From Protula sp. h YS-2021 (lineage: Eukaryota; Annelida; Polychaeta; Sabellida; Serpulidae), in the NCBI GenBank assembly GCA_949752745.1, contig OX457028.1, positions 23,374,218-23,438,217 on the forward strand: DNA of 64,000 bases, read 5' to 3'. The notes under the pieces were generated by a model. That model was not told where the DNA came from and did no database searches. It was given only the letters and a program-made list of their open reading frames with translations. Shown here piece by piece: positions 41,955 to 54,700 of the stretch. The translations under genes and the position numbers were made by a program. Position 1 is the stretch's first letter; every line of letters starts with the position of its first letter.

Positions 41955-44900
41955 TGTGTGTGTGTGTGTTAATGTAGAAATGTAAAAATGCAACTTTGAA
42001 ACCGTAAACAATGAATTATGACATTAATAATAATTTAGCTTCAATATAATTACATATTTTACTAAATGTTAAATGGTGTCAAAATCAACAATGTAACGCT
42101 AAATTTAATATCCACTCTTAATATCTAGTGTGTTCTCCACGAGCGTCCCTTACTGCAATTAATCTGGCTCTCATTGATCGTAATAAATTCTCTATTTTGT
42201 GAAGTGGAAGGCGATTCCACTCTTCCTCAAGCGCTTGTCTAAGCTCTGGTAGTGTCTTAGGTGGGATGTGGCGTTCACGCACGGCTTTTCCAAGAACATC
42301 CATCGTTTGCTCGTTCGGCGAAAGATCCGACGAAAAATGTGGCCAGGGCAAGACCCGAACGTTTTGCGCTTGAAGATACTGCTGAGAACCTCCTGCCGAA
42401 TGATGACGTGTGTTGTTCTGCTGTAGAATTAGACTATTTTGACGCACTAAAGGGACTGCTGATGGCTCCAATACTGTTCAGCGTCAACCATACCGTTGAC
42501 AAAACGGAAACCAGTGTGATGAGCGAACGATATGCCTGACCATACTCTCACACTTTGACTGCACCATCGATCTCTTTCTCGAAGACACTAAAGCGCTCGT
42601 TCGTTCGACGCTGAGCCCGCGCTCTTCCGTCGGTGAAGTTCAAGCAAACACCTGAAAAGAACTTAGTTCCATTGTTTCTGTGTCCAGTGGAAATGTACTT
42701 TGACCAACTGAAGTCGTGCGCAATCATAGTGGCGACGCGCATGTAAACCATATGGAAGGAGGCGGCTTCTCACGACCGGGTACAGACACGGTTGTTGTGG
42801 GTTTCAGTGGTCTGTCTGGCAGTGACCGTTGCCAGAAGAAAATGTGACATGCGCATTCTTTGGTCCTGCTTGTGGGTAGAACTCCGAGTCTCCCCGGTCG
42901 AGGACATTCTTCGGTGTGCCTGCTTTCCTTTAAACGGGTTCTAAGGCGCGTTACTGTGGATTTGTGCACTCCAAAGCCGTAAAGCTCTAGGTACCACTGA
43001 GGCTGAATTTCCGATTTGGAGCATACAGATCGCGTTCGCGCTGAATTGCCGTCAGTCTTGGCATTGCTTAGGCTTACCAGCTCTGGTTAAAACTTCGTAC
43101 AGTCTGCCGACTATGCTTTCCTATTTTAACCGTGTAAGTTTAATTTTTACATCAGCATGCGGCAGAGTAATAAGAGGCAATGGAGTTAGTTACGCTGCAC
43201 GGCTTTTAAATCCCAGCAAAAGTTTGATACTTTCAATTATCACCTTGACTGGGAGCATATAAAGAAAGTGATTGGAAAACGAGTATGTAAAACAATCACC
43301 CACTAAATGAGCGTTTTCAAATTTGTTCAGTATATCGGTAGTAAGGGAGCAGCCGCGAATTGCGAATTCTTTAATGGCTGCCAGGTTTGCATCTCTGCTT
43401 TAATCACACAGATGCAAAGGAAAAACAAGAAAAGTGGAAGGGCCCAGGTCACACCATTAAAATAAAACAAATGGAGTTCATTTTAAGTGAATGTGGGGTG
43501 GGCATTGGAAAGAGAGGTGAAGGTTGTTATAATCAAGTTGTATAAATGTTTGGATTAGCAACATTGTTATCAAGCTCCAGAAAACCACTCTTGATCAAGA
43601 AAAGCAACATATACAGGGAATCATGGCCGACTTTAAGAAAAATAAAAACAAAGAAAATGTATCAACAGTCACCAACATGTATTTATTTATATTAGATTAA
43701 CTGGGTCTGCAATCAAATGCTGTTGCCGATTTGAAGAGAAATGAAAAAAAATTGACAAAATGTGAACAAAACAATCCCGTATGAAATCTTTGATTTGAAG
43801 AAAAGATTTCGAACATTGAGTCAACTTGGGCATAAACGAAATTGACCAAGATCCTAGATTTCACCACAATTTAGCTTCCGTCTAAAGAAAATCCGATTGT
43901 ACACGAAAAATTGCTTCCGAGTTCCAACAGTATGAAAAAAGTGTCATCACAACACCGAGTACACGCCTAATCTCAGTCGAATCTTATCCGAGTCCTGGTA
44001 CTCAGAGGTACAAATGCAAAAAAAAAAATGGTGCAAGTTTCCACCAATCGTGATGGGGTCTGGCTCAAGAAACGGGAGAAGCAAAGTTATATATGTAGAT
44101 ACCCCCACACAACATGTAACTACCCACAAGGCAATACCTGCGTGACAGGTCACATGGGCTAAAAAAATTCGCGTATTCTCCTAAAGTTACCTGTCTGTTG
44201 TGGCCTATACATAGGTTTATCGGTTTGGATAAATATTCGGTCGGAAACGGTTGTTTTCAGCCTCATCTGATCTTCGTACCACGCACCGTTATCGTGCCTC
44301 CATCTACGTATAACAATGTAGTAATATATTAGTTATTTAAAAATGTATGTGTTATATTTTATATCAGTATATTCTATACCTACCTACCTATGGGGTGGTA
44401 TAAAACCTCGATCTACCTCCTTCTCTGATCGTTGACGCTGCTTTATTCTGCGCTTCGAGGCTTGTCGAACTCCATTAATTGTGTGTACGTGAGGACTGGT
44501 CTTTCCCTGTTGAGCTTTCCGTGACCAGGTTGAACGTTAGCTTTCAGGGACATCTGTAACAATGACTCGCTAGTTCCAAGCGACTTTGCCTTATTTGGGA
44601 GGTGATTGATGGCATCTCCCCGTAAAGGTATGGATTTCACATCTAATATTGAAGACTGTTTGGAGAAGCCTTGTTTACCTAATCGTGTCACCAGCTGTTT
44701 AGTGGGCGTACAGGCTTTGCAGCCATATAGCAATACCGATTCCACAGTAGAACGAAACAGCTTGGCATTGACATTCTTCGACCTACTTGACTTCCGTATA
44801 CTTTTCGGGTTGTTGTATGTTGTCCACGAAAGGGCTGTTCTCGTTTCCACATCTGGTGTAGTGCATATATATCATATTTGCAACACTACAGTATATGTGA

Positions 44901-45619
44901 TATACATGGTATATTTTATGTAAATGTATAAGCGATGAAGATTTTGATTAACAGATATCGAAAGCTGCAGGCTGACTTCGTAAGAAAGTTTAGGAGAAAG
45001 TTCCCATAGACTAAGCGCCTGCGGGTAATTCTCCCCAGTTTTTTCTTGTAAAAATTTTCGTACATTTTTATAGGAAGTGTGAAACTGGTTATTAAAAATT
45101 TTGCTTAATTAAAGAATTGGCACTAATGTATACTTTAAGGGCTGTTTTATTAAGTTAGCTTTTATTACTTTATTTCTTATTTCAGGCTATAGCCTGGATG
45201 ACATCTTAGCCGTGTGCGCTGTGTCAGGGGCGTCTAACCTTATCCCGTGTGAGGAACCAGGGCACTGAGGAAAGAATGTATGTTTTCTGAAGCTGAAACT
45301 ATACTGAATTCCGCTGTATAATGGAATGACCCATTTGCAGGAACCACAAAAAACAATTATGCAGGAAGACCTTCTTTGTCGTTGTTTTGACAAAACGGTT
45401 TCTGACATCGATGGAATGGAGTTCAAGGACAGTGAAGTACCTCTTGTTTTAGTCCATAGAGTCAAACATTAGCTCATATATTAGTGTTTTCAAGATGATG
45501 ACCTATTTAAGGTTTGCAAACTTGATCTTGAAGGTCAAGGTTACCGAAATACCTCTCATGCAACGTTGTTTAGGCCCAAAGGGTAAAAATGAGCTTAAAA
45601 TCTTTAAATGAGCTCCCTT

Positions 45620-45703
<84 letters not shown>

Positions 45704-48700
45704 CGTTTTCGGGATAAGTCGTCCTATCATTACCGGTACATGAAGTCACGTGACCTTTGATTTTGGCCCCCAAGGTAATGATTCAGGATGCCAGGTTTCC
45801 ACGTAATGAATACGTTTATGTTTACAAACTAAGATTTGAGACGTTTAAGAAACTTTTCGTGATAAATAGGCGTTTTCGACAATATTTTGACCTCACTTTG
45901 ACCTTGACCTTTGAGCTTAAAGTAAAATTTTTTGTTGTTTCACCTAGATTTTGTTATTGTCTGTAAATGTGCAAAATAAGAAGTTAGGCTAACGCAAACG
46001 CTAGGAGGAGTTTTCTGGAAAGCATTTATAGAATTAATAGCTTTGATCTCAATTTGATTTTGAGCAAGACCGTTGAAGCCAAAAACAATTGCCGATTCAG
46101 CGACAGCTTGTCATTCTTCAACAGGTTTGCCACATTCCGCATTCGGCCGTCAAATAATGTAGGAATAATTTTCTGGAAACAGTTCAAAGGGGGAAAAGGG
46201 CAGACACATCCATAATAACTACACACTTAGGGCCACTTCATAAATCGGACCCCTTTATTTCAGTGATCTTCTGATCACACTGTAGGGGTATTAACGACAG
46301 TTGATTTCACCTGACAACAAGATATGAGCTTGTTGTTGTCCCTGGAATGTGGTCTGGTGGCAAAAATTCGGGCTTCAAGAAAAGGTCCACTTTCTTCGTC
46401 CCTGGATCTGCAGCAATTCCTGTCCCTGTAAAACCAGCAAAGATAATCGCGCGAACACGCCCTGTACAAACCCCAACTGTATTTATCAGACAGAATGCCG
46501 AACTTGATAGCCACCTTGCTGTGTGGATAAATCCCATTATGTACAGTTCTAATACAGGCTTTTTGCTGTATATGTATTTCGTTTTTAAGCTACACAGATT
46601 CTTGTAGATTTAAGTTTGGTGAAACTTTTCCCAACCATTACACTTTATAAAGCCGTCTCATTGCGTTTGAGGCGTTTTAAATACAAGGGCGGTGTGTGAG
46701 GTCAATTACGTTTCCGCCAAAAGCATTAAAGAAATGTATGTAAATACATAACATTCGGAAGATTCACAGCTATTCTTATGTGTAAAATAAGAAATAATGG
46801 CACATGCAAGTGAAACGCAAATGGACTTTGTCATATGAACTATAATTCTGTTCGGTTTTACCTGGACCTATTTCTCCAATGTTCCTCAGTGTGCTGACTG
46901 TTTTTACGCCATAACACTGGTGGGTGTTATTTAAGCTTCGTGTACACATAGCTTGCTGTTGCATTGACGCAGTTCTATGCGATGTCACTGTATCAGGGAC
47001 GAATACTACTACCAGTGGGACAATCCGACACATGAGGTTCCCCTACCCCTACCCCAAAGTTTCACCCCTGCAAAAACCAAAAATGTGTTTTCCGATGTGA
47101 GTTTCAAACCCATGGTTCCTCCTCTCCTCCAAAAGGACAAAAAATCGGATCCAAAACGAGCTGCGATGACCGTTTTCGAGAAAAATGCTACTGTTTTGCT
47201 TTTTTAAAAGTGTTAGATTACTCATAAAAGGCTGCTACGACTTTCGATCCTAATAAAGACTAAAATTGGAACCCGTTTAGAATAAGGACTTTCATTCTGT
47301 TATGCGAAAATAGGCCACATATCATATCCTCCATGAGGAGATGTGAGGAAATAAAAAAATAACGTAATAGTGAAAAATAACGTGACCACATTATATTCCA
47401 TATTTGCATATTATATATTTGCAAGATCTATCTATGCTGCATATTTGAGTTCTCTAGCTTTAATAGTTGCGGAAACATATGAGCTCACTTTTCTGCATTA
47501 TTCTTCACACAATACAAAAACTGGAGCGGAGCTGTTTTGTAATTACCTTTAATGGGTATTAAAAATTTCAATTTGGTAAATCAACTAGCAGTTGTTCTAC
47601 TGGGCTGCCAAAATGAAACACTTTAAAAATTTGATTCCAAACAGTTTATAAATGTCGCGATTTGTTAAATTACTTGTGGTCGTCAGAAAAATTAAGAGAG
47701 AAAAAAACTACATGGAAAACATCAATACACAGTTTGAAAGAAATCCGATCAAAAATGTAGATGAAGAAGCATTTATATTAAAACATTAAAATATTAAAAC
47801 ATTAGGGCATACAAATGGCGAATGCGCCCTACTGATGTGAGAAGACAATCCCAAGAAGTCGACTGGCCTAAAAATAGCTCGAAAAATACTAAAAAATGGT
47901 GCCATTTGACTACTTTCTGATACATCTCCGAAACGGTCATTATTCAAGAAGGGACGACCAAGGGAATACATATAATATAATATAATACATAATACTTGAA
48001 ACCGCTGCTTGCTTCCAGCATATTGCATATGAAGTTTCCTCGACAATCTGAGCTCTTTTTAGATCTTATAACTGCAAGACATGGTACTGTAATAGCTGCA
48101 TTGGATCTAAACAATAAGCTTCTGCTGTTTTGATTAAGACTTTTCCAACAATTTCAGTCACAACGGAAGTAAAAATCATGCAATGTTATCATGAGCCACA
48201 AGGATGTGAAATTCAGTTATTTGAGAGCTGGATCTGTGCCATTAACAGAAAATCTGGTTTTTAAAGTAAATAAACATATTTCACTGTAAAACCTTATCAT
48301 GTTACTCCAAGTTTTTCACTTTTACGCTACACTAAAACCTGGTTATTCCGGGCAGCATTGGGTCGGACAAAATTTAGGCAGTTCAGCAATATGTCCGGAT
48401 TATTCATTTTTCACAATAACAGCTTGATGTACTTACTGAAATAACCATAATATAGGCTCTTTGCCCCCTAATGTTCCATTGGTGTTGTCCACCCCAGTCT
48501 TGCACAAGAGTCCGAACACCACGGTTTTCCAAATTCTATGAGGGTATCATAGATGATCCCACCACGGAAGGTTTTTATGTAAATTGAGTTGATTGATCAA
48601 TTGGAGTGTGTGAAAACAGAGAATTATCCATATATCCGTAAATTACGGTTCGTTAAGTTTATTTGAATTGAACGTGTAGATAAAAAACAGAACTAAACTC

Positions 48701-51700
48701 TACTCTCGTTCAAACGCCTTGTGCCTAAAGATGATGAAACAAAGGGAGGTCAGATAACCTGTATTAATGTAAGGGGCAGGGGTCTCGATAAAATAAAACT
48801 GGTCTCAAATAAGATTTAACCAACTGTTTCTTTTTTCTTTCCATTTTCGATTGTAGTGCCCAGTTAATTTCTCTGATAATTTAAATAAACGCTATCAGAC
48901 ACTTTAAAAACCCACATTAAACAGTTCGCAAACAGAAGCAGTCATATTTCGGTGGCACAGAACATATCGAGTAACGTTATAAACAATGGATATGTTTGTG
49001 GCTTGTTTTATATTAAGACAGGGATGCCCATTTTCAACAACTTTATTTATACTGAGTGATGAACCTTTGGCACAGTTAAGTAGAAATGAGGAAAAAATTC
49101 TGGTTTATGCTTTGGTGATGTTGACTATCAGCTCTTTCTATTTGCAGATGACGTAACTTCTTTACTGAAGCATATTAATTCAATTAATAAAGCGTTTGTG
49201 ATTACAAAGTCTTTCTCAATATACTCTGGTTTGAGAGGAAATATTGAAAAATAGACGCTGTTTTATAGGCCCAAAGAGAGTCAAACCTAAAGTAGATTAT
49301 GACATAACAGTTATAGAAGGAAGCTTCAATATGTGCTTGGGGTGCACCTGTAAGACCCGTGCAAGACTAAACAATTTAGTGTCAAAGAATTTCTCTTTTT
49401 TTGAAAGCATTGGCTTGATTCTTCTTTTGTTGTATGTCATACAGCTATCCCTGCATGTCAGAATGGACATATAGCCTTCGCCTTTCTCCATTTTGTTTGT
49501 TCTAGTAGTGAAAATACATGCCCTGTATTTCTATATTGGCCTACCTGCAATGTATGAATTTTATGTTTTCACCGAGAAGATAAAAAGGATCCGCAAAAAA
49601 TGTCAAATTGAATCAATTGAAACTGAAAAATGCACTGTGTATCAATTAAGTGGAAGCTAGAAAAGGTACGAAATTGTAGGTTGAATTCCAGTAAAGTGAG
49701 AAGAGAAGAAATATTCAGCCTAAAAATAATAAGATATTCAGCTTAAAATGAGCGATAGGATCTAATCTCTAAGGGTCTTGATGTTTCCAAACGTTTCCCC
49801 ACACTATACAACTGTGGATTCTACTCTGCGAGCAACTGACCGTGGAGCAATGTACTGACACAAGTACTAACCACAAATTACCAGAAACATAACTGCTTGT
49901 AACGGCCATTGTGTGTGCGTGTGTATGTGTCGTTTTTGTGTTTTGTCACAATATATATGGGAGATATATAATGTAATTTAGATCTATACGCCATTTAACA
50001 GAAAGAAACAATGTTGTGGTTCTTTTGTTTTGTTCCTTGTTACTCGACTTCTCGATAAAACAGTTTCATTAACATCTGTTCTATGAATATTATACAGACG
50101 CACAAGTCGAGAAGTAATTTTGTAGATCAAATACACCGATCCTACAACATATTGTGCCGTAAAAGTGGCGTCTATACGTTTGACCGTTCCTGAAGCGACA
50201 TCGTTTTAGCAATTTAAAATCCAGTAAATATTGCAAAGTCGGTCCACCGAGTTTTTAAAATGCCACCATAACTTTTCGATACAATAGGCTACAGGTTTTT
50301 GATACTCGATACACTAGATCTCGGCGTTCATGATGTCCTTGGGCATTCTCGTTTAAAAGCCAGGACATTTAGTAAAAGCTAACTAAATGATGATTAGCTA
50401 CTATGCAAATGTTTCAGGAGCTCAGTGCCTGGGCTGTGGTGAAATTCAAGGTGAGCAAAGACAAGGTGGCTCGGCGGACTATCGCTCTTAGACGGTCGCA
50501 GCTATGTATTATGGACTTAAGTTGTAGCATCCGGTAACAACCTAATCAGTCAATGCAGACTTTATCCAAACAAACAATAAAATCGACTTTTGTTTTCGGT
50601 TTCGAAGATAAACTGTTACTATATTTACTTCGTGGATGAATAGGATTTCTAATTATAGAAAATTCGTTTACTTCCTGAAAAAAAAATATGTCGGTTTTTG
50701 GTCGTTTCTTCATGTGGTTGGTGCAGTTGCTCCTTATGTGTACTGTATCATATTGTTTAGTGCTTATGAATTTTCTTGAACAGTGGCAGATCCAGAAGTT
50801 ATCTTGCATCTAAACTGAGTTAATCTGCAATGCAGTGGCCCAGTGATTCTATATGAGCTTTTATCAGATCTCACATAATTGGTAACGATCTAGGACGGGA
50901 GGTTTTTATTTCGGAAGTAAAACTGGCAACACAGTAAAATATTTTGACTGTTCTGTCTGATCGTCCCTACATTAAGCTAGTCTCTATGTGTATGGCTGGT
51001 CTTGGGCTCTATGATTGGGCTTTTCTATCGCACCTACATATATACGTATATATACAAGTATCTAAGTGCGATATTGCTTTTGGGGGGGGGGGGAGAATAA
51101 GGGGAACCATAATTTATAGTTTGTCTTAAATAGTAAAAATATGGTTATAATTTTCAAAATGCAACTCGTCACTCAGCTTTTAATTGTCCGTCTCAAATTT
51201 CAGTGAAAATTAGCAACAGTGTGCCCAATATGGCTTATATATTATTCCTGAAAAGCATCAAATTTTGTCAAATTATATCAATAATTTTTATAAGGTAGAA
51301 CACATAAGTATATCTGAAATTCTAAAAGAGATCTGCTCCTGTCGCTATCACTAAATCGGTTTCGTCATATGTTTCTCTAACACGACTTTTCTTTAGGTTG
51401 TACGGAGCCAGACAATTACTTCTTAAAAGATGCTATAACACATGTTTCAGCTGGAAATATTTCTTTAATTTGTGACTTCAGTGACCCAACCGGGGCTCGG
51501 TTTTTCATGGTTTATGTGAAATCATTTTAAATATCGCATTGATTTCATTGAATATCGGATTTTAAACTGCTCAGGGTCTTGTTTAGCCATATCAGTGTGC
51601 GAGGCACCCGTCAACTTTATGTACGTGTGTAAGTTTGCACGTATACCAAATGCTACTTCACCTATATTTTTGATAGGATTGCTTTCTAGTCTAGTAGGAA

Positions 51701-54700
51701 TACTCGCTAACTAGTCCTCTCTTGAACATTATTTTTTTCGCTCATCCGCCAAAAATTAGACAAATGGCCATACTATACTATTGTGATGACAAACTCACTA
51801 TTTTTTCTGCTTGGCGCTTTGATCATGAAAATGAAAATAAGCGCGGAAACAAAAAATAAGGTGCATCACCTCAGATCAAAAACTACGTATGTGCAAAATT
51901 CGATGGTAATAGGGCTAGTATGGCTAGAGGAGTAGCAAGGACAAAGTGTAGGACAGTAAAGAAAAAGTAGACCATTTTCGCTTCCAAGTAGCGAAAATTG
52001 CATTGGGGCCACAAAAATACGGTTCTAAGCATTTATGAAATTCAGAATTCTTTCAAAACTCGTGTTAAAGGTCATGCCAAGTTGCCAATGGTATTAAAAC
52101 TCTATGTAGCATAATATTTCATATGTTATATCTCTGTAAACATTCTGAAGTGGACAAAACGTCGATTTTGTGTCATTGACCATACCAAATGGCATTATTG
52201 AATATGGATGTAATTTGGTTGTGATTTTGCTTCCGGTCGCGGCCACAGATCAATGTCTTTGACTCAGTGCTGAACAGATGATGGATAAGCAACGATGTGT
52301 AGCCGTTACCTTTGTTGGCAAAAATAAAAACAAAACATAAACAAACTTCTGCAGCGTTAAATCCGCTTGTAAATTGGTTGTGATCATATGTGCGACCAGA
52401 TATCAACGCCTACTCAACATCTTTAGCATACATTAAACATGCGTTTGATAAAACACCTTTTAGACGTGATGTTTATTTTCGTTGCCGAAATCTTTTTCCG
52501 ACACTCAGTTAACGTTAGTTATATTTCTAAAAATCTACGAGGTTTGCAAACATTCAAAAACAGACGTCGCAAAAATGTCCGGATCAGAACCTCCCCCTCC
52601 CCCCAAATGGTTGTGTTAACGCTCAAAGGAAATTTCAGTCTGCTACTTGTAACAACTGATCGCTTTGAAAATAGATGCAAATCAGGACATAAAGCAGGGA
52701 ATATTCAGAAGATTTTTTACTCCCTTCTTTTGAAATATATACATAAAATTTGACAATATGTCTGTCCTGCGTTACCCAATTAACACAAAGGTAATTTTTA
52801 CGGAGCAATACTATTTCATATGAGTGTCCCTGTTCAGAAGGCGGTGTAATTAAATTTTTTTACGTCTATATGTCACTGTCCCGACATCTAAGGTTGATGA
52901 GGGATCCCGCCCCACATCCTTATTTAGGAAACTATAGAGAATTTGCTGTTTAGCCTAAAAACAGCACACAACACATATGCACAATATTTGCTCACTCTGT
53001 CGATGCCGGAAAGATCAATGGCTTGTGCTGTTAGCTGTATCATAGCGTGTGCCTGCCTTATATTGGGCTTCAATGGTAAAATTTTAACGTCCACAGTGTT
53101 AACCAATTTCTAAAAACACTAAGGTGGATCAACTAAACATGCTACACTATATCTTTGCCAAATTTGTTCGTCCTAGCACTAACCGTCTTAGGGGAGCTCG
53201 CGTGACAACGGTGTGGCAAAACAAGAACAATATGGAAACACCTAAGCGGACCGTTTAATTAACTTTGAGGATTGAAAATCAAAAGTTTGATAAGGTCAGA
53301 AGCTATGGTCCCGTACAGTTTCAATATACTCTTTACAGGTCTTCGGCATGCCTTGTATTAAATATATGATAATGTGTTTCAAATGAAACAGGATGTGAAG
53401 TGCGAAAAAGAAAGTGATAAGTTGGCAATCAACCTGAGAGAAACATACCTCCGAGTGTCACGCTGTGACAGTTTGTTGAATCTTCAATGATTACACCGTT
53501 TCTTTTGAGAAACATCTGTACTTGGAGTCTGCTGGTAGTGCGGGCCATGAGCCAGACCGAGTTGTTTGCAGCGACGTGGAAGGCTTGAGGTGCGGTGATG
53601 ATCGGGGCGCGTGTGTCTGCATCGCGGCGTGTAGAGTGTAGGCCGTGACACCTGGAACAGCACGATCAGAGACACTTTTTTTCTGTTAAATGCGTTGGGC
53701 TTCCTTTACACATGAAGCCTTTGTCTTTTTAATCTTGAAAAAAATTATTTGATTTGTTGTTGTTGTAATTTTGTAAGCTATTAAGATGCACCGGGAGAGA
53801 AAATCATCCCATCCGTACTCAACAGACACGGGTGACGAGAAGCTAAAGCATATGAAACAAAAGCAAAATGAAAGTTAGGACCCCAATGGAAATCATTCAA
53901 CATAACACACATTTTCCTTTTATCTCTTTCGAATTATGTTAAATGTTTGAATTAGTTGGCATTATCTCAGCATACCTGCCGACAGGGTGCTGAATCGCCC
54001 ACACTTTGTGGAGCCACCCACGTTTTTCGGAATTACAGACGTCCTGCCGAAGTCCGATCCATCAATCCAAAACATTTTAAACTTTTTATGCTTCAAAATT
54101 GTCCTTGTGACGTTTAGCAACGCCGAAAAGCGATAACAGGTTCATTTCACTTCACTGTGGGGATGGTATTTCGACGGAAGGACCACAATGACCGATTATT
54201 AGAAACAGAGGAGCTGCTACTATCTAGCGCCACTGATATTAACACAATGCCGATAAAATGAGAAAACGACGTTTATGCACGAGATATCTGAGTGGGCGGC
54301 GCATATATAAAGGTGGGTGACGATTGGTCAAAGTTTTCTTGAGTCATCGTGAAATTAGACGAGCCTGATGGACACATGGCTACAAAGACAAAGAGTATGC
54401 AACACATTACGATAAAGTTTGATCAATTTGTGATAAAATGTTTAAAACAACACCACGTCATGGTAATTATCTGTGAACGGTAATTAGTGAAATCCTTGTT
54501 TTGAATGCTTATCGTCGCTTCTGTGTTTTGGTACCTTCGTTGTCTAAAATTAAAAGTCGCTGTTTTTCGTTCAGATGTGATATGAAAACCAAGAGGTGCA
54601 TAATCTGCTTAACCTGGAGGTTTTGTATGATAAGGAAAACAGATTTGAGTTGTCTCCAATGACACGATAATGCCTCCCAGGCAAAAACATAATAAATAAA

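Noticed and set aside
45503..45773. Arg-Glu repeat ORFs
   Set aside because: Translation of the CT/GA microsatellite.
46776..47033. Minus-strand ORF with [19 protein letters not shown] and a GTAAAA donor in intron 2
   Set aside because: Two cysteines and a donor are not enough; no family resemblance, and exons 2 and 3 join in phase without it.
53976..54038. Exon-like segment [20 protein letters not shown] with CGGCAG acceptor and GTATGC donor, also ending in phase 2 and joinable to exon 2
   Set aside because: It has no start codon or signal peptide and its entry phase (0) does not fit exon 1; the exon at 56544-56650 gives a proper secretion signal and correct phase.
54300..54480. TATA-like box followed by a short plus-strand ORF ([10 protein letters not shown])
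   Set aside because: Only 34 codons with no homology features; TATA-like words are expected by chance at this base composition.
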